The position numbers and the translations under genes were made by a program. Shown here piece by piece: positions 48,142-59,459 of a stretch of DNA of 64,000 nucleotides. Location: positions 45,443,585-45,507,584 of the forward strand of contig CATQJL010000316.1 of assembly GCA_958299035.1 (NCBI GenBank), given 5' to 3'. This stretch comes from Cylicocyclus nassatus (lineage: Eukaryota; Nematoda; Chromadorea; Rhabditida; Strongylidae). Each line of letters begins with the position of its first letter. Position 1 is the first letter of the stretch. The notes below the pieces were generated by a model. That model ran no database searches. It saw only the letters and a list, made by a program, of their open reading frames with translations, and was not told where the DNA came from.

Positions 48142-48498
48142 TACAGCCGTATATAGCAGCATAGCTTGGCGAGAATGCTCCGAAAGACACATCAGTCTCA
48201 TAGCATAATTTTTCTTTTTATGAAAAGATCTGCGTTGCGTTCGTAGTACTGAAATAACGCAAGTAGAAAGTTCCCATATCACTTGACTGCAATGTATTAG
48301 GTGGGTCCGAAAGTTCTGTCGTTTCTTTTTCAAAAATTTGTAACTCCGCGAAATTTCGACGGATTTGCTTGCATGTAATTTCATTAGAAAGATTAGGTCT
48401 TCCGCTTTCAAATGCTTTTTCGTAGAGCTTCTGTTTTACACTGAGTGCAGAAATAAAAATGGAAAATTAAGACCATGTAAACTTTGACCATTTTAAGT

Positions 48499-51400
48499 AC
48501 TTACTTACTTAGATACTTAGATGGCCCGTCCTCACGTGACGTGCGGGCCCCAGTACAGAAGTCGCCATTGATCCCTGTCCCTCGCTTCGGACATCCACGA
48601 TCTTCTTGGTCGTCGTCGGGCTGCGTCCACGAGTTCCAGGGGCAAGAATCGTATCCAGCTGATTTCTCAGCTGGTCCATCCGTTCCACGAACACGTCTGC
48701 CCATCTCGTCGGTGGTCTTCCTCGAGGACGTTTGGCTTCGCGAGGAATCCACTCAGATGTTCTTAGTGTCCATCTATCGTCCGTTCTTCTCATTATGTGA
48801 CCGGCCCATCGGTGTTTCGCTTTCGCAACGTATTCCGCTGGGTCACGAAGACGGGACATTCTTCTCATATCCGTGCTGCGAAGTCCGACTAGATGTTGCT
48901 TGTGTCGGGTCATCTTCAGAAGACTGCGCTCGAGCGCTCTGTGGGTGGTCCTTAAAGCTTTCGACGTGGCTACGGTGTCGGCCCAAGTCTCAGCTGCGTA
49001 GCAGAGCGCTGGGAGAACGGTTGAGTCGAACAGGTGGGCACGAAGCTCCGGGTCCGTCAGTTGGTCGGTGGCTTCCTTCAGAGGCCCGAAGGCGGCCCAG
49101 GCTGCTCTTCTTCTCCTGTTAAGTTCTTCCCTCAAGTCGTTCTCCATGTTCATCGAACGTCCGAGATACACGTAAGAAGACGTCTCCATGATAGGGGTGC
49201 CTTCCAATTCCATTTCTGCATCTTCGCAAAGGGCGTTCTTCATGAACTGAGTCTTCTTCCGATTTATTCGCAGTCCGATCTTCTTCCCTACTTCGTTTAG
49301 TTCCTTCAGCATCGCCTCTGCTTCAGTGATACTGCTCGAGAAAAGGACGACGTCATCCGCAAAACGAAGGTTGGATAGGAATCTCCCATCAACTCGTATG
49401 CCTCTCTCTTCCCAGTCTAGTGACTTCATCACCCACTGCAAGGCCGCGGTGAACAGCTTCGGCGAAATAGTGTCGCCTTGTCGAACCCCCTTCCCAATTG
49501 GAATGGTTAGGGGGCGATGGAATAGCTGCATCGTTGTTGTACAGTCCTTGTAGCAGTCGGCTAGTGTCCTCACGTAAGCTGGTTCCACTCCTGGATCGAC
49601 TAGCGCAGACAGGATGGCGTTGGTTTCGACGCTGTCAAAGGCTTTCTCGTAGTCGACGAAGGTTAGGACGAGAGGCAGTCGGTACTCCCGGCAGACTTCT
49701 ATGACCCTCGAAACCGTCTGGATGTGGTCCATGCAGCTGAATCCTTTGCGAAATCCAGCTTGTTCTTGGGGTTGGGCTTCATCCAGTGTCCTAGATATGC
49801 GTGCGAGGATAATCTTCGTGAAGAGCTTGTACAGCACACTCAGCAGGCATATTGGACGGTAATTTCGAAGATCTTCCCGTTCACCCTTCTTAAAAAGAAG
49901 GACGGTTCTTGACGTTCTCCACTGGTCGGGAATCCTCTCCTTCTGAAGGTAAGATGTCAGGTGCGACGCGAGAATCTCGTGTAGACGTTGTCCTCCGGCT
50001 CGCAGAAATTCGACGGAAAGATGGTCTGGTCCTGGAGCCGTGGATGTCTTCATGGTCTGGATCGCCGTGCGCACTTCAGCAGGTAGAATTCGTGGTGGTA
50101 CTTCTCCAGTGGGAACAACGGGCATCGGCACGGGTGTTGATGAGCGGAAGAGGTTGGTATAGAAGTTCTTCGCGATAGATTCCATCTTGTATCGGGAAGA
50201 AGTCGGAGTCCCGTCTTCGTTCAATAGTGCAGCCAGCGGTACGTGATATTCACAGAGGTCCCTTCGGCATTTCTTAAGACTTCGTCTTTCTTCGGCTGCT
50301 TCCAGTATCTTGGCTTGCCTGTACTTCCTGAGATCCTCCTGCAAAGCTGTTCTGCAACTGGCGTTGGCTATCAGTCGCTCGAGATGGGTTGCATTCGGAT
50401 CCTGCCTCAGAAATCTTCTTCTTTCGAGCAATTCCTTGGTGGTCTTCGATATACGTTCCAAGTTCTTCTCAGAAGTCACTGAGGCACATTCTCCGCAGGC
50501 TCGCAATCCTTTCAGAAGCCGGTCGTAGTCATACGTTGGGTCCTCCTCGATGGGCCAGTCACATCTTGATATGAGCTCCTCCAGCCTGTTACCGTCGTAA
50601 ACGACTTCCTTCCTTCTCGCGGCACTGTGACAGACTTTCTTTTCCAGCCTTCGGCTGAGTCGTATCTTCGCTCGAAGGAGGCGGTGATCGGAGCCACTGC
50701 AGAAGGATGGAACTACTGAGACATCGAGCAAGCTCCACCTTCGGTTGGCGAGAATGTGGTCGATCTCCGCGTGAGTCGTTCCGTTGGGCGATTCCCATGT
50801 CCACCGGCGATGTTCTTTCTTCATGAAGATGGAATTTCCATGGAAAAGTCGTGCGGCGGAGAGAAGCCCAACAAGACGGTTGCCGTTTTCGTTCCGGAGC
50901 CCATATCCAAACTTCCCGATCCTATATTCCTTTTCTAGTGGCATCCCGATTTTCGCATTGAAGTCGCCCACAACATACTTGTAGAAGGACTTTTCGTTGC
51001 GGACGACCTCCTCCACGTCTTCGTAGAAAGCATCTAGTTCTGAGTCGTCAGCTGCTGATGTTGGAGAGTAGCAGTTGATGATGCTGATGGTCTTCTGACG
51101 TGGAGGGCGTAGTCGTAGGATGGCTAGTCGGGGTGATAGGATCTCGTGCGAATCGACAAGATGGACGATAGATGGGTGGACGACAAAGCCAACACCTCCC
51201 ACGTTTCGTGATGGAACCTTCTCACCACGAATGATGAGTGTTCCATCATTCATCTGTCGCACGTCCTTCTTCCTGGACTTCGTTTCCTGCAGAGCGATGA
51301 TGTGGTACTTGATGTGCTCTGCAGCGTCGAGAAGAGCGTGGAGGTCGGCGTTTGTGGAGACTGTCCTGGCGTTGTAGGTGCAGAGCATGAGGCAGTCTCC

Positions 51401-51832
51401 GTGGCGTGTCGTCCGGGCAGACGTGTCGTTTTTGTCCAATCCAAAAGGCGCCCTGAGGACCCTGACATCAGTCTTGCTACCACCCGGCGCCGTAGGCGGG
51501 ATCCGATGTACAGGGTTTCTTTCTATTCTTCTAACTGGTAGAGTAATGAAATTTTCCCCTACAAGAGCAGACTTACTAGGCCAACTCTTGATTTCCACGG
51601 GGTGATCGCTGACCCCGGGCTTGGAGCGGGGAGAACCGCCTAGCGACCTGAAAACCAGACGGCGGCGGATCTGGCCTGGCCGGCTCTTAGCTAGGCATCC
51701 GGCCGAAACCGGAAACGTCGAACTCCTTCACAGCTTGGGAGGCCCTGCCAGAGTATACACTCGGCTGTGCATCGCAGTTCGACATCCAGTGTCACCCCCA
51801 CGCCACGATGAGGCGGCCGACCATTGTGGGGG
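48499..51832 (-). mobile_element. Full-length RTE-clade LINE, 10-bp TSD
   Basis: Inserted on the minus strand: 5' end at 51832, 3' end at 48499. The 10-mer CATTTTAAGT is duplicated at 48489-48498 and 51833-51842. The 5' UTR is about 234 nt. The 3' end is a short (AAGT)n run, typical of RTE elements, and overlaps the stop region. Length 3,334 bp, as expected for the clade. Confidence 0.9.
48509..51598 (-). CDS. RTE-type endonuclease/reverse transcriptase, intact
   Basis: A 1,029-residue frame with no stops. The APE endonuclease is N-terminal: N76 in CTYNAR, E105 in LQETK, GDFNAK (211-216), EID (278-280) and SDH (303-305). The reverse transcriptase covers about residues 500-770: APGPDHLS (521-528), YRPICLL (580-586), VDYEKAFD (648-655), GVRQGD (704-709) and FADD (746-749). 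A C-terminal domain follows to HLSI. All catalytic boxes are present, so it may be active or very recently so. It cuts DNA and primes reverse transcription at the nick. The start is the first ATG in this frame after the 5' UTR. The stop TAA lies inside the terminal AAGT repeat. It sits just beyond the FHA gene, in opposite orientation. Confidence 0.93.
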   Translation of the reverse strand: MEIKSWPSKSALVGENFITLPVRRIERNPVHRIPPTAPGGSKTDVRVLRAPFGLDKNDTSARTTRHGDCLMLCTYNARTVSTNADLHALLDAAEHIKYHIIALQETKSRKKDVRQMNDGTLIIRGEKVPSRNVGGVGFVVHPSIVHLVDSHEILSPRLAILRLRPPRQKTISIINCYSPTSAADDSELDAFYEDVEEVVRNEKSFYKYVVGDFNAKIGMPLEKEYRIGKFGYGLRNENGNRLVGLLSAARLFHGNSIFMKKEHRRWTWESPNGTTHAEIDHILANRRWSLLDVSVVPSFCSGSDHRLLRAKIRLSRRLEKKVCHSAARRKEVVYDGNRLEELISRCDWPIEEDPTYDYDRLLKGLRACGECASVTSEKNLERISKTTKELLERRRFLRQDPNATHLERLIANASCRTALQEDLRKYRQAKILEAAEERRSLKKCRRDLCEYHVPLAALLNEDGTPTSSRYKMESIAKNFYTNLFRSSTPVPMPVVPTGEVPPRILPAEVRTAIQTMKTSTAPGPDHLSVEFLRAGGQRLHEILASHLTSYLQKERIPDQWRTSRTVLLFKKGEREDLRNYRPICLLSVLYKLFTKIILARISRTLDEAQPQEQAGFRKGFSCMDHIQTVSRVIEVCREYRLPLVLTFVDYEKAFDSVETNAILSALVDPGVEPAYVRTLADCYKDCTTTMQLFHRPLTIPIGKGVRQGDTISPKLFTAALQWVMKSLDWEERGIRVDGRFLSNLRFADDVVLFSSSITEAEAMLKELNEVGKKIGLRINRKKTQFMKNALCEDAEMELEGTPIMETSSYVYLGRSMNMENDLREELNRRRRAAWAAFGPLKEATDQLTDPELRAHLFDSTVLPALCYAAETWADTVATSKALRTTHRALERSLLKMTRHKQHLVGLRSTDMRRMSRLRDPAEYVAKAKHRWAGHIMRRTDDRWTLRTSEWIPREAKRPRGRPPTRWADVFVERMDQLRNQLDTILAPGTRGRSPTTTKKIVDVRSEGQGSMATSVLGPARHVRTGHLSI

Positions 51833-52348
51833 CATTTTAAGTTAGGTCACCAAAAATCTGGAATGCTGCAGAAAAATCTGAAATCGTCAGTACATATGTT
51901 TTTTCACCTCCTCTTTGTAGCTGTGAAAAGTTTGTGCTATTTGGACGTCTCTGTGAAAAGTTGTGATTTTCGCGAAAATTGACAAATAAATAATTTTGGC
52001 GTTTTCTATAGTAAACTCGATATTCATAACTTCTCACAGAGACGTCCAAACAGCATAAACTCTTCACAGCTCAAAGAAAAGGTCAAAAAACAAATGTACT
52101 GAAGATTTCAGATTTCTCTGCAGCATTCCAGATTTTTGGTGATCTAACTTAAAATGGTCAAAGTTTATATGGTCTTAGTTTTCCATTTTTATCTCCGCAC
52201 TTAGTGTGAAACAGAGGCTTCACAAAAAAGCGTTTGAAAGAGAAAGGATTATTCTTTCCAATAAAATTACAAACAAGCAAATCCGTTGAAATTTCGCGAA
52301 GTTACAAATTTTTGAAAATGAAACGACAGAACTTTCGGACCCACCTAA

Positions 52349-52713
52349 TACTTTTGCTTTCACTAAATTCTGTGGTTACGTAGTTATCACCTTTGCAACA
52401 CTTATCAACTCACTTTCATCTGAACTAGATTTTTTTTATTCATTTTTGATTACTAATAAAGGGAAAGAACAATGAATCTAAAAGTCGGCAGAAACGTCTC
52501 ACTCGGATCCCGCTTGCTGTCGCATATGCTCTCCACAGCAGACATCAAAACATACAGTTGCCGTAATTCTTTCTGTGACTAAGAATCGAGAAAAAAATGA
52601 GCTAAAAATGCGAAAATTTTGGCTTTTTGGGTGGTTTGTGCTAAATTTTAATTTCTCGAGAATTAGCGAGACAAAGAGACAAATGGACAACCTATAGACA
52701 AATGTAAATGTAT
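52349..52713. other. Short AT-rich spacer, nothing recognised
   Basis: No gene or clear element between the mariner-like MITE and the GC-containing palindrome. Confidence 0.35.
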
Positions 52714-53366
52714 GGTTACTCAGACAATTGCATCGGAAAGTTCGCGGCCTCAAAGCGTGTTACATGGAGCGCCGCGGCCCTTGAAATTTCAGCCCTGCAC
52801 GCCGCGGCCCATGTATATTTTACCGGGAACGCCGCGGCCAAAGTTGAAATTGGGAAGAGATTATCGGGAGGGTCGCGGCCCAGTCACCCCACATGGCGGG
52901 CCACGGGCTTTATGAAAGGCCGCACTTCTTACACGCTGTAGGGTAAGGCGCAACCTGCGTGAGGTACGCCGCAGCGTTGGGGCTACCCTAAGTGTTTAAG
53001 AAGCTGGGTATCACCTAAGATTTGGTCCTGTCTGACAGAATTGAGTTTTCATGATTATGAAATAAACTCCAGCAGTCAGTTGACTGCTATCGACGACACT
53101 AGATGATGTCGACAGATGGGCTAACGAGTTGCTCAGTTTGCACTCAAGTCGTTCTGAAAGACAGATTAAATAGTTTTTCACTCTTCCTAGATCTTACAAG
53201 CATGCTAATCGGATCAACTATAGGCGCCTAACGGGCACTTACAGGATGTGCCGCGGTCACTTATCGGGTCTAATATATGGGTTTACCGGGCAGCTCGCGG
53301 CATGGATGATTGATGGTCGGACAAGCACCCGCGAACTTCCCGATGCAATTGTCTGAGCATACTTGT
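52714..53366. mobile_element. Palindromic element with GCCGCGGCC internal repeats
   Basis: Left end near ATGGTTACTCAGACAATTGC, right end near GCAATTGTCTGAGCATACTT. The left arm carries several CGCCGCGGCC units spaced about 30-40 bp apart. The outer ACTCAGACA recalls the middle element in intron 4. Confidence 0.6.
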
Positions 53367-53696
53367 TATTTCTAAATGGAGCTACTTGTCTGAGAGCAGT
53401 TTGGCATTGGCAAGAGCATGCCTAATTTCAATTTTCCATCTTTGGAAACAAAAGAATGGAGTAACTGTACGAGTGTATGCGTAGCAATTGAAGGTCAGTA
53501 AGTAGGGAATTTGATTTTTTTTCGATTTTTCGTGTCTTTGAAGAATGTGCGGCGGCCGCAGCTTATAAGGGGGTGTGCCGCACCCCATTAACTATATAAA
53601 AAAACAATTTTGGCGGACAGTATCTATATGAATCGATAGCCTAAACCTTGTAGATTCTATAGGACTGTTTGGAGGCTGATTCGTCTTTTTAGCTCT

Positions 53697-54168
53697 GACA
53701 AGGGAAGGATACATGGTCGAAGTGGCATTTCATCTTAAAATGTATACTGTCTTATAGAGCTTAGGACGCTGATTCCGAATCTGTCTTCGCTATCTGCCGA
53801 GCGCCTCTGGGCGCCGAGTTATGAGCGTTCTTTGGGTTAAAAAAATTGAATGCGTAATTAGGGCAAAATTCGTCAGAATTACTCAAATGGTCCAATGTTG
53901 GTTACCAGAGCACCCCATTTCAAAGGATACCTTTTGCCCAAAACACTCATACAACATGTTGCTCTATTTAGGCGCTGAAAAGTCCGTAATAGTCAATTTT
54001 ACTTGAATTCTGCGTTCATTTTTCGCTCCAAAAAACATTTATAACTCGGCGTCCAGAGGCGCTCGGCAGATAACGAAGAAAGATTCGGAATCAGCGTTTA
54101 ACGCTCTTCACAATAGTATATGATCCATTTGAAAAGGCCACTTCGACTGATCCGACCTCCCTTGTGTG
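53697..54168. mobile_element. Palindromic MITE (ACAAGGGAAG ends), copy A
   Basis: Mirrored segments: GGTCGAAGTGGC/GGCCACTTCGAC, GCTGATTCCGAATCT/AGATTCGGAATCAGC and CTCTGGGCGCCGAGTTAT/ATAACTCGGCGTCCAGAG. A close relative is at 58949-59422. Confidence 0.75.
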
Positions 54169-54179
54169 TAATTTTTGGT

Positions 54180-54466
54180 GAAAGCACAGCGATCAAAAGC
54201 GAAAAATGGGAAAAACGAGATATTGGTTGGCTTCTTATTCCACAGTTTGGAGGTCTTCTGAAGCGGGATTCCTGAGGTGGACAAAGAAGGAGTATTGCTC
54301 TGTCGTGAGTGCGAAAACGAATAGCTAATTCACCTTTGAAATAACGTTAACCATTTTGGAACTTGACCATTTCACTTAGGTAGCCTAGTATCTTGAATCT
54401 TCAGAATTCGCTCACGCTTGGTCTACAGGGGTTATTTGAAATGCTATTTATGGATAGGATACGAAT
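54180..54466 (+). repeat. Direct repeat, left copy
   Basis: Shared with 58594-58862 in the same orientation: GAAAAATGGGA, AAACGAGAT, AGCGGGATTC/AGCAGGATTC, TAACGTTAACCAT/TATAGTTAACCAT and GGGTTATTTG, with scattered differences. Confidence 0.65.
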
Positions 54467-54493
54467 ACCATGTTATCACTATTATCAGATTAC

Positions 54494-54578
54494 CCAACTA
54501 CGACCCCCTCCCCCTTTGACTCCTCAATACGACCCCCCAGGTATGGCGTGCCGCCCCCACGCCTTGACCCTGCTTACC
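54494..54578. repeat. C-rich segment mirrored at 58137-58250
   Basis: ACGACCCCCTCCCCC, ACGACCCCCCAGGTATGGCG and CGCCTTGACCCTGCTTAC have reverse complements in the G-rich tract near 58143-58247. Confidence 0.6.
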
Positions 54579-55256
54579 ACTCTAAGAAAGACTATAGGCC
54601 TTAAGGATACCTTGCGCGATTCCCGTCGCTACGCGATTTGGCACAACAGCGACTCTTCGTATTTCGGTTAATGCGCTGGCTTTTTCAGAATTTGATGCGT
54701 TTGCAACGACTTACACAAGCTGCTTAAATATGCGTTCGAGAAGCGCGCACGATAATTTGTAGAAATCTGGAAAATCGCCAATTCGCGTGAAAGTGGCGAT
54801 TCGCATGAGGTATGCCTTAGGCCATACGCCTCCCCCCCCCCCGCTCCTCACCTTTCTTTACACAATTTCTTGCAAAGCTTTTCCAATTTTATAGTTTATG
54901 CCCGTAAAATTCTGAAGGAGCATGTTTCGAACCTCTGTCTTCTCCCTTACTCAGATAATCGCCGAGAGCAGGCGCTCCGAAATTTCGGGCTTTTCTGCAG
55001 GCGGTCGGCAGAATTTTGGGGCGTGGCGAACCCTTCAGCGAGCGGTACTTTTTTTACCGTCGCATGTTCTGCCAGCGGGCAGCAATACGCTGCCGCTGGC
55101 AGAACGCTGCGAAGTTCGTTAGAAAATTTCTTTCAGTGAGCGCTGGCCAAACTTCCAGCAAGCGCTCGGACTTTTACGCAGTTTCGGCCGTACGTCGAGC
55201 AAAGGTGATACTCTATGTGGCAGAGGTGTCGATCGATGGTTTGACTACACGAGTTT

Positions 55257-55352
55257 GAGGTACTTCCTTTCAGCTGAAGGTACCTAGGGGTTGTGCGGTC
55301 CTTTGAAGGACCGCACAACCCCTAGGTACCTTCAGCTGAAAGGAAATACCTC
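55257..55352. repeat. 96-bp near-perfect palindrome, almost no loop
   Basis: Arms GAGGTACTTCCTTTCAGCTG through TGCGGTCCTT and the mirror; only the outer part differs by one or two bases. Confidence 0.9.
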
Positions 55353-55589
55353 ACCTGCTTGCCCATAAATTGCATGGTCTCCTGCCCCCAGCGAATATCT
55401 GAGTAAAGTTTCTCACAAGACTACCTTGTGATTTTATCCAGTTTTCTCAGCTCAACATTAGATGAGAGATCGCAGTGTGAAAACTTCATCCTTAGTCAAG
55501 GACTTCACATCTTGATCATTTCTTAAAAGGGAAAGGTGGTTGTTCAAAATAGAGTGCCGAGGTTGTTCGAAGTAGAGTGCCGAAGTGCG

Positions 55590-57212
55590 GATATATAGTG
55601 TCGCCATAAAGTTGCGGGCAAGTCGCTTTTCTCTTTTCATCGCTCATTTTCGGATGGAAAACAAAGATGAAAGAGTGATTGAGTTGCATACGATGATAGA
55701 GCTTTCCAAGAACTACAACCGTACTTTGCGCTTTTTGGAATATACATATTCTAGAAATAAAAAAAATTTTTTACGCCCGAAAATGACCGCGTCACAATGT
55801 CGCTGACAATAATTCTTCGAATGTAAAAATTTTCCCTCAGGAGCAAAAATAGATGTTTTTCTGACAGATAAGCATACTGTATTATAGAGCTCATGGACAA
55901 TAAGCAGTCCAAAAAATCCCAAGCTTGAATTTTATTTTGCTTTTTTCAAAGAATAACTTTTAATTACCTTTTTCAAGCCAAACTTCTTCACATGGAAAGC
56001 TATTCCAAACGTGCTAGCAAAGCTGCTTAGATAAAATGGATGTTCTTTGCCACCATCTTCAATGCATCGGACGTTGCTGGTAAGTTTCTTTGCTGAAAAT
56101 GGCTCTTGACAGTGCGTGCACATGTCCATCTGCACCTCACCACTGACTTGACCGCTTTGCAGGCTTGTAGCTCGGCCAGCAGTCACTCTACGAACTAGCA
56201 AATAGACTTTTTCGAAAGGACGTGAGTTTTTCGACATGACGGCATGCAAATGGGTTTTGTTTGGGTAGTTTCAGAGGTTTTACGGATGGGGTGAAATAGC
56301 GCAGCCTCAAAGGTGATTGAAGATCTTATCAACACCAGAATAGTCTTAGTCTTGAAATTCATCTATTACAAGAAAATTGACAGTTCGAACTTCTAGGGTG
56401 GAACTGGTAACGAAAAGAGCTCTGTTTAACCTTAGCTGGACAATCCTTAGCCTACCACTAAAGCTGCGCAATTCACCCCGTCCATAAAACCTCTGGGACT
56501 ACCCAAACTAAATTCATTTGCATACCATCATGTCGAAAAACTCACGTCCTTTCGAATAAGCCTACTTGTGGGCTCTTAGAATGACTGCTGGCCGAGCGAC
56601 AAGCCTGCAAAGCGGTGCAAGTTAGTGGTGAGGTGCAGATGAACATATGCACGCACTGTCGAAAGCCATTTTCAGCAAAGAAACTTTCCAGCACGCGTCC
56701 GATGCATAGGGGATGGCAAAGAGCATCCATTTTATCTGAACAGCTTTGTTAGGATGTTTTGAATAGGTTTTCATGTAAAGAAATTTGTCCTGTGGAAGGG
56801 AGTTAGAGGTAATTTCTTGAAAAAAAGCAAAATAAAATTCAAGTTAGGGTTTTTTTGGAAGTAACCACTACCTGGTTACTGTCCTCGATGAGGTGAGGTC
56901 TATAATACAGTATGGTCATCTTTCACGAAAATTTTGATTTTGCTCCAAACAAAGGCCTGAAGAAAAAATTTTTGCGTTTGAAGAATTATTGTCCGCGACA
57001 TTGTGACGCGGTCATTTTCGGACTTTCTAAAAAAAATTTTTTCTAAATGTTTAGAATCCATTTTCCAGAAAGCGCAATGCGCGGATTGTAGCTCTTGATG
57101 AGCTCTATCACTGTATGCAATGCAGTCGTTTTTTATTTTTCTTTTTCATCTGAAAATGAGCGATGGAAAAAAGGAGGGCGACTTGTCCGCTACTTTGGCG
57201 GTCACTGTATCT
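55590..57212. mobile_element. About 1.6-kb palindromic element
   Basis: Left arm about 55590-56340, right arm about 56440-57212, centre near 56390. Mirrored landmarks include GACCGCGTCACAATGTCG, AGCAAAATAAAATTCAAG, TTTCTTTGCTGAAAATGGCT and GACATGATGGTATGCAAATG-like. The arms are more diverged than those of the foldback at 29450. A 105-codon minus frame in the left arm (55932-56249, with CTHC) is disrupted in the right arm, so coding is doubtful. Confidence 0.7.
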
Positions 57213-57329
57213 TACCTAAGATTATTTATTTTATAGAGTGCTGGAAAGATTATCATTAGTCCATTTAAGCGCTAGGAATAATGTTACTACTGTTTTTACA
57301 TTATTTGCACATTCAATTTTTTTCTCCAA

Positions 57330-57470
57330 TAAACGCTCATAACTTCTCGTGCAGGAATGCGCCACAGTTAAAGAAAACGAATTTGAAATCAGCCTTTAAT
57401 GGCCTTCAACATATATAAATCATCGCAAAAGGCCACTTTGAATGACCATCCTTCCATTGTTGGTATACTC
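57330..57470. repeat. Half copy of the ACAAGGGAAG MITE family
   Basis: Reads CGCTCATAACTTCTCGTGCA, GAATTTGAAATCAGCCTTTA and CCATCCTTCCATTGTTGG, like the right half of the element at 58949-59422. No matching left half was found close by. Confidence 0.45.
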
Positions 57471-58136
57471 AGCATATCTACGAAAACTTCCAATTTTTGA
57501 TAAGTTCTGCCATTCCTGATTCGTGCCAATATTCCATTTCTTTAGATGACTTTTTTCGTACATGGGGTTGATAATCTCATTCCGCTAACCACTTTTGGGA
57601 ACTTGTTACTTATTATAGTACAAAAAACCAGTATCCTTTACCAAGGAATCGCGTGATAACGGAAACGTGGCAAAAGTTGCGATAGAATGTCGGGTTTGGC
57701 ATCTGCACATATCAAAAACGAGTGAGGCTCTGGAGCGAGTTAACCTTGCAAGGCTCGTCTGTCAGCATCATTTTCAAAAGATTCAGTCGTAGCTTTTTTA
57801 TATTCATCGAAAAAGCACAGCCGATAATCAAAATAAAACAGATCTGAATGTAGCAAATAATTCATATTTTGAAACTGTAATCGTAATTCTCGAGAATAGT
57901 CTTGTATGCTTCATAATGTAATCAAGTAAGCTTTGATTCACATTGTCAGAAACTCGTTCATTGTTTAGCAACCAAGATACTGGTACTGGCAATTGCCTTC
58001 CATCATAGAGTTCACGCTAAATTTACATAGCTTTTTCAAGAATATTTGGTGAGATATTGAAAATAGCAAATTGTTGCATTTGTCCTCCATCAAGAATTAG
58101 TAGAGACGCTTGATAATAGCGCAGACTAGACGGTAG

Positions 58137-58250
58137 TGAGCAGGGTCAAGCGTGGGGTGTGCACGCCGCACCTACAGGGGGGGGGGATGGGTAGGGGTCC
58201 TAATGGGGGGTCAGGGAGGGGGGGAGGGAGAGGTCGTAATCGAGGTTATG
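58137..58250. repeat. G-rich tract, mirror of 54494-54578
   Basis: Runs of 5-11 G (GGGGGGGGGGATGGG and GGAGGGGGGGAGGGAG) within GAGCAGGGTCAAGCGTGGGG and GGTCGTAATCGAGG contexts. Confidence 0.6.
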
Positions 58251-58593
58251 CTGATGTTAGCGATATCATGATATTCCGTAACAACGTCAGATAAGCCCAT
58301 TTGCAAAATACTACCACGCTGATGTTTTGGCCTACCATCGTATACGTACACTAAGCATAATAAAAAAGCTTTGAAAGCATAAGAGCATCATTTTGGTGAC
58401 TGGCATGTCAACTAACCCTGTGGACCAAGCTTTTCTGAAGCCTCTGTTAGTCCACCCAGGTTGAAATGGAGATGGGCGAACCCATCAACTTACATCCAGT
58501 AAAAAAATGTATACATTTGATAGCCAAAATCTCGTAGTTTTTATGGAAGCGATAAAAGCCTGATTCGTCTGCTTTCGTTTGAGCAGTATTCGC

Positions 58594-58862
58594 TGGAAGC
58601 ACAAACACGATAAGTGAAAAATGGGACAAACGAGATTATGGCCGGTTCCTAATCCCATAGTTTGATGGCTACTTGAAGCAGGATTCATGTTATAGGCAGA
58701 TATGTAATAGTGTTTTGTATTGAGTGACCGATTCACTCTTGAAATATAGTTAACCATGTTTGAAAATGACCACAGCTCCTGGGTGACCCTATATATGGAA
58801 ACCTCCCAGAACTCGTTAAAATGGGTCCTTGAGGGTTATTTGGCATGTTGAATACGGATAAA
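58594..58862 (+). repeat. Direct repeat, right copy
   Basis: Same orientation as 54180-54466; see that entry. Confidence 0.65.
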
Positions 58863-58948
58863 TTACTAATAAAGCTTGGTAAAGCCTTTATGTCATGCCT
58901 AAGCTAGGCAAACGATGACGCTGGGAAGGGGATAGTGAGACAGATTTT

Positions 58949-59422
58949 ACAAGGAATGCATGTTTAGTCGAAGTGACCTTTTAGACGTATATCATATTGA
59001 AGGGCATAAATTGCTGATTCCAGATCTGCCTTCCCTATCTGCAGAGCGTTTAAGGACGAGGAGTATTGAGCGCTTATTGGGGCAAAAAATTGAATGTGCA
59101 AATAGGACAAAAGTAGCCATAATGCTTTTTCTAGCTCTTCAGTGGAGCAGTGATAATCATCAGAGCATTTTTTCAAAAATACTCTCAATTGCAAAATGTA
59201 TCACATTTGATTGCCTTATTTCAGGCCTAGTAAGATCTTAGAAACTTACTTCGTTCAATCAAAATGCAAATTCAATTTTTGGCTTTAATAAACGCTCATA
59301 ACTTCGCGTGCATGAACGCTCTGCAGAAAAGGAAGGCAGATTTGGAGTCAGCGTTTTATGCCCTTCAATATGGTGTACATCTCATTCAGAACGGCCACTT
59401 CGACTAAACATGCTTCCCTTGT
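58949..59422. mobile_element. Palindromic MITE (ACAAGGGAAG ends), copy B
   Basis: Mirrored TTTAGTCGAAGTGACC/GGCCACTTCGACTAAA, ATTGAAGGGCATAAA/TTTATGCCCTTCAAT and AGATCTGCCTTCC/GGAAGGCAGATTT segments. Followed by another G-rich tract (59428-59450). Confidence 0.75.
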
Positions 59423-59459
59423 TAGAGGGGGGGGGAGGGAGGGGGTCGTATCCAGCAGT

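Larger units (their letters stand above)
48297..52348. mobile_element. Mariner-like palindromic MITE (about 0.7 kb) split by an RTE LINE
   Basis: Ends TTAGGTGGGTCCGAAAGTTC and its exact reverse complement, with TA on both sides (48295-48296 and 52349-52350). Without the LINE it is about 708 bp and palindromic throughout (GACCATTTTAAGTTAG near both breakpoints, GACGTCCAAA pairs near the centre). No transposase gene remains. Confidence 0.9.

Noticed and set aside
48484..49122. 212-codon plus-strand frame
   Set aside because: Antisense of the RTE LINE ORF; no independent evidence.
55932..56249. 105-codon minus frame with a CTHC motif
   Set aside because: Lies in one arm of a palindromic element, and the other arm does not keep the frame. 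Possibly captured sequence, but not supported as a gene.
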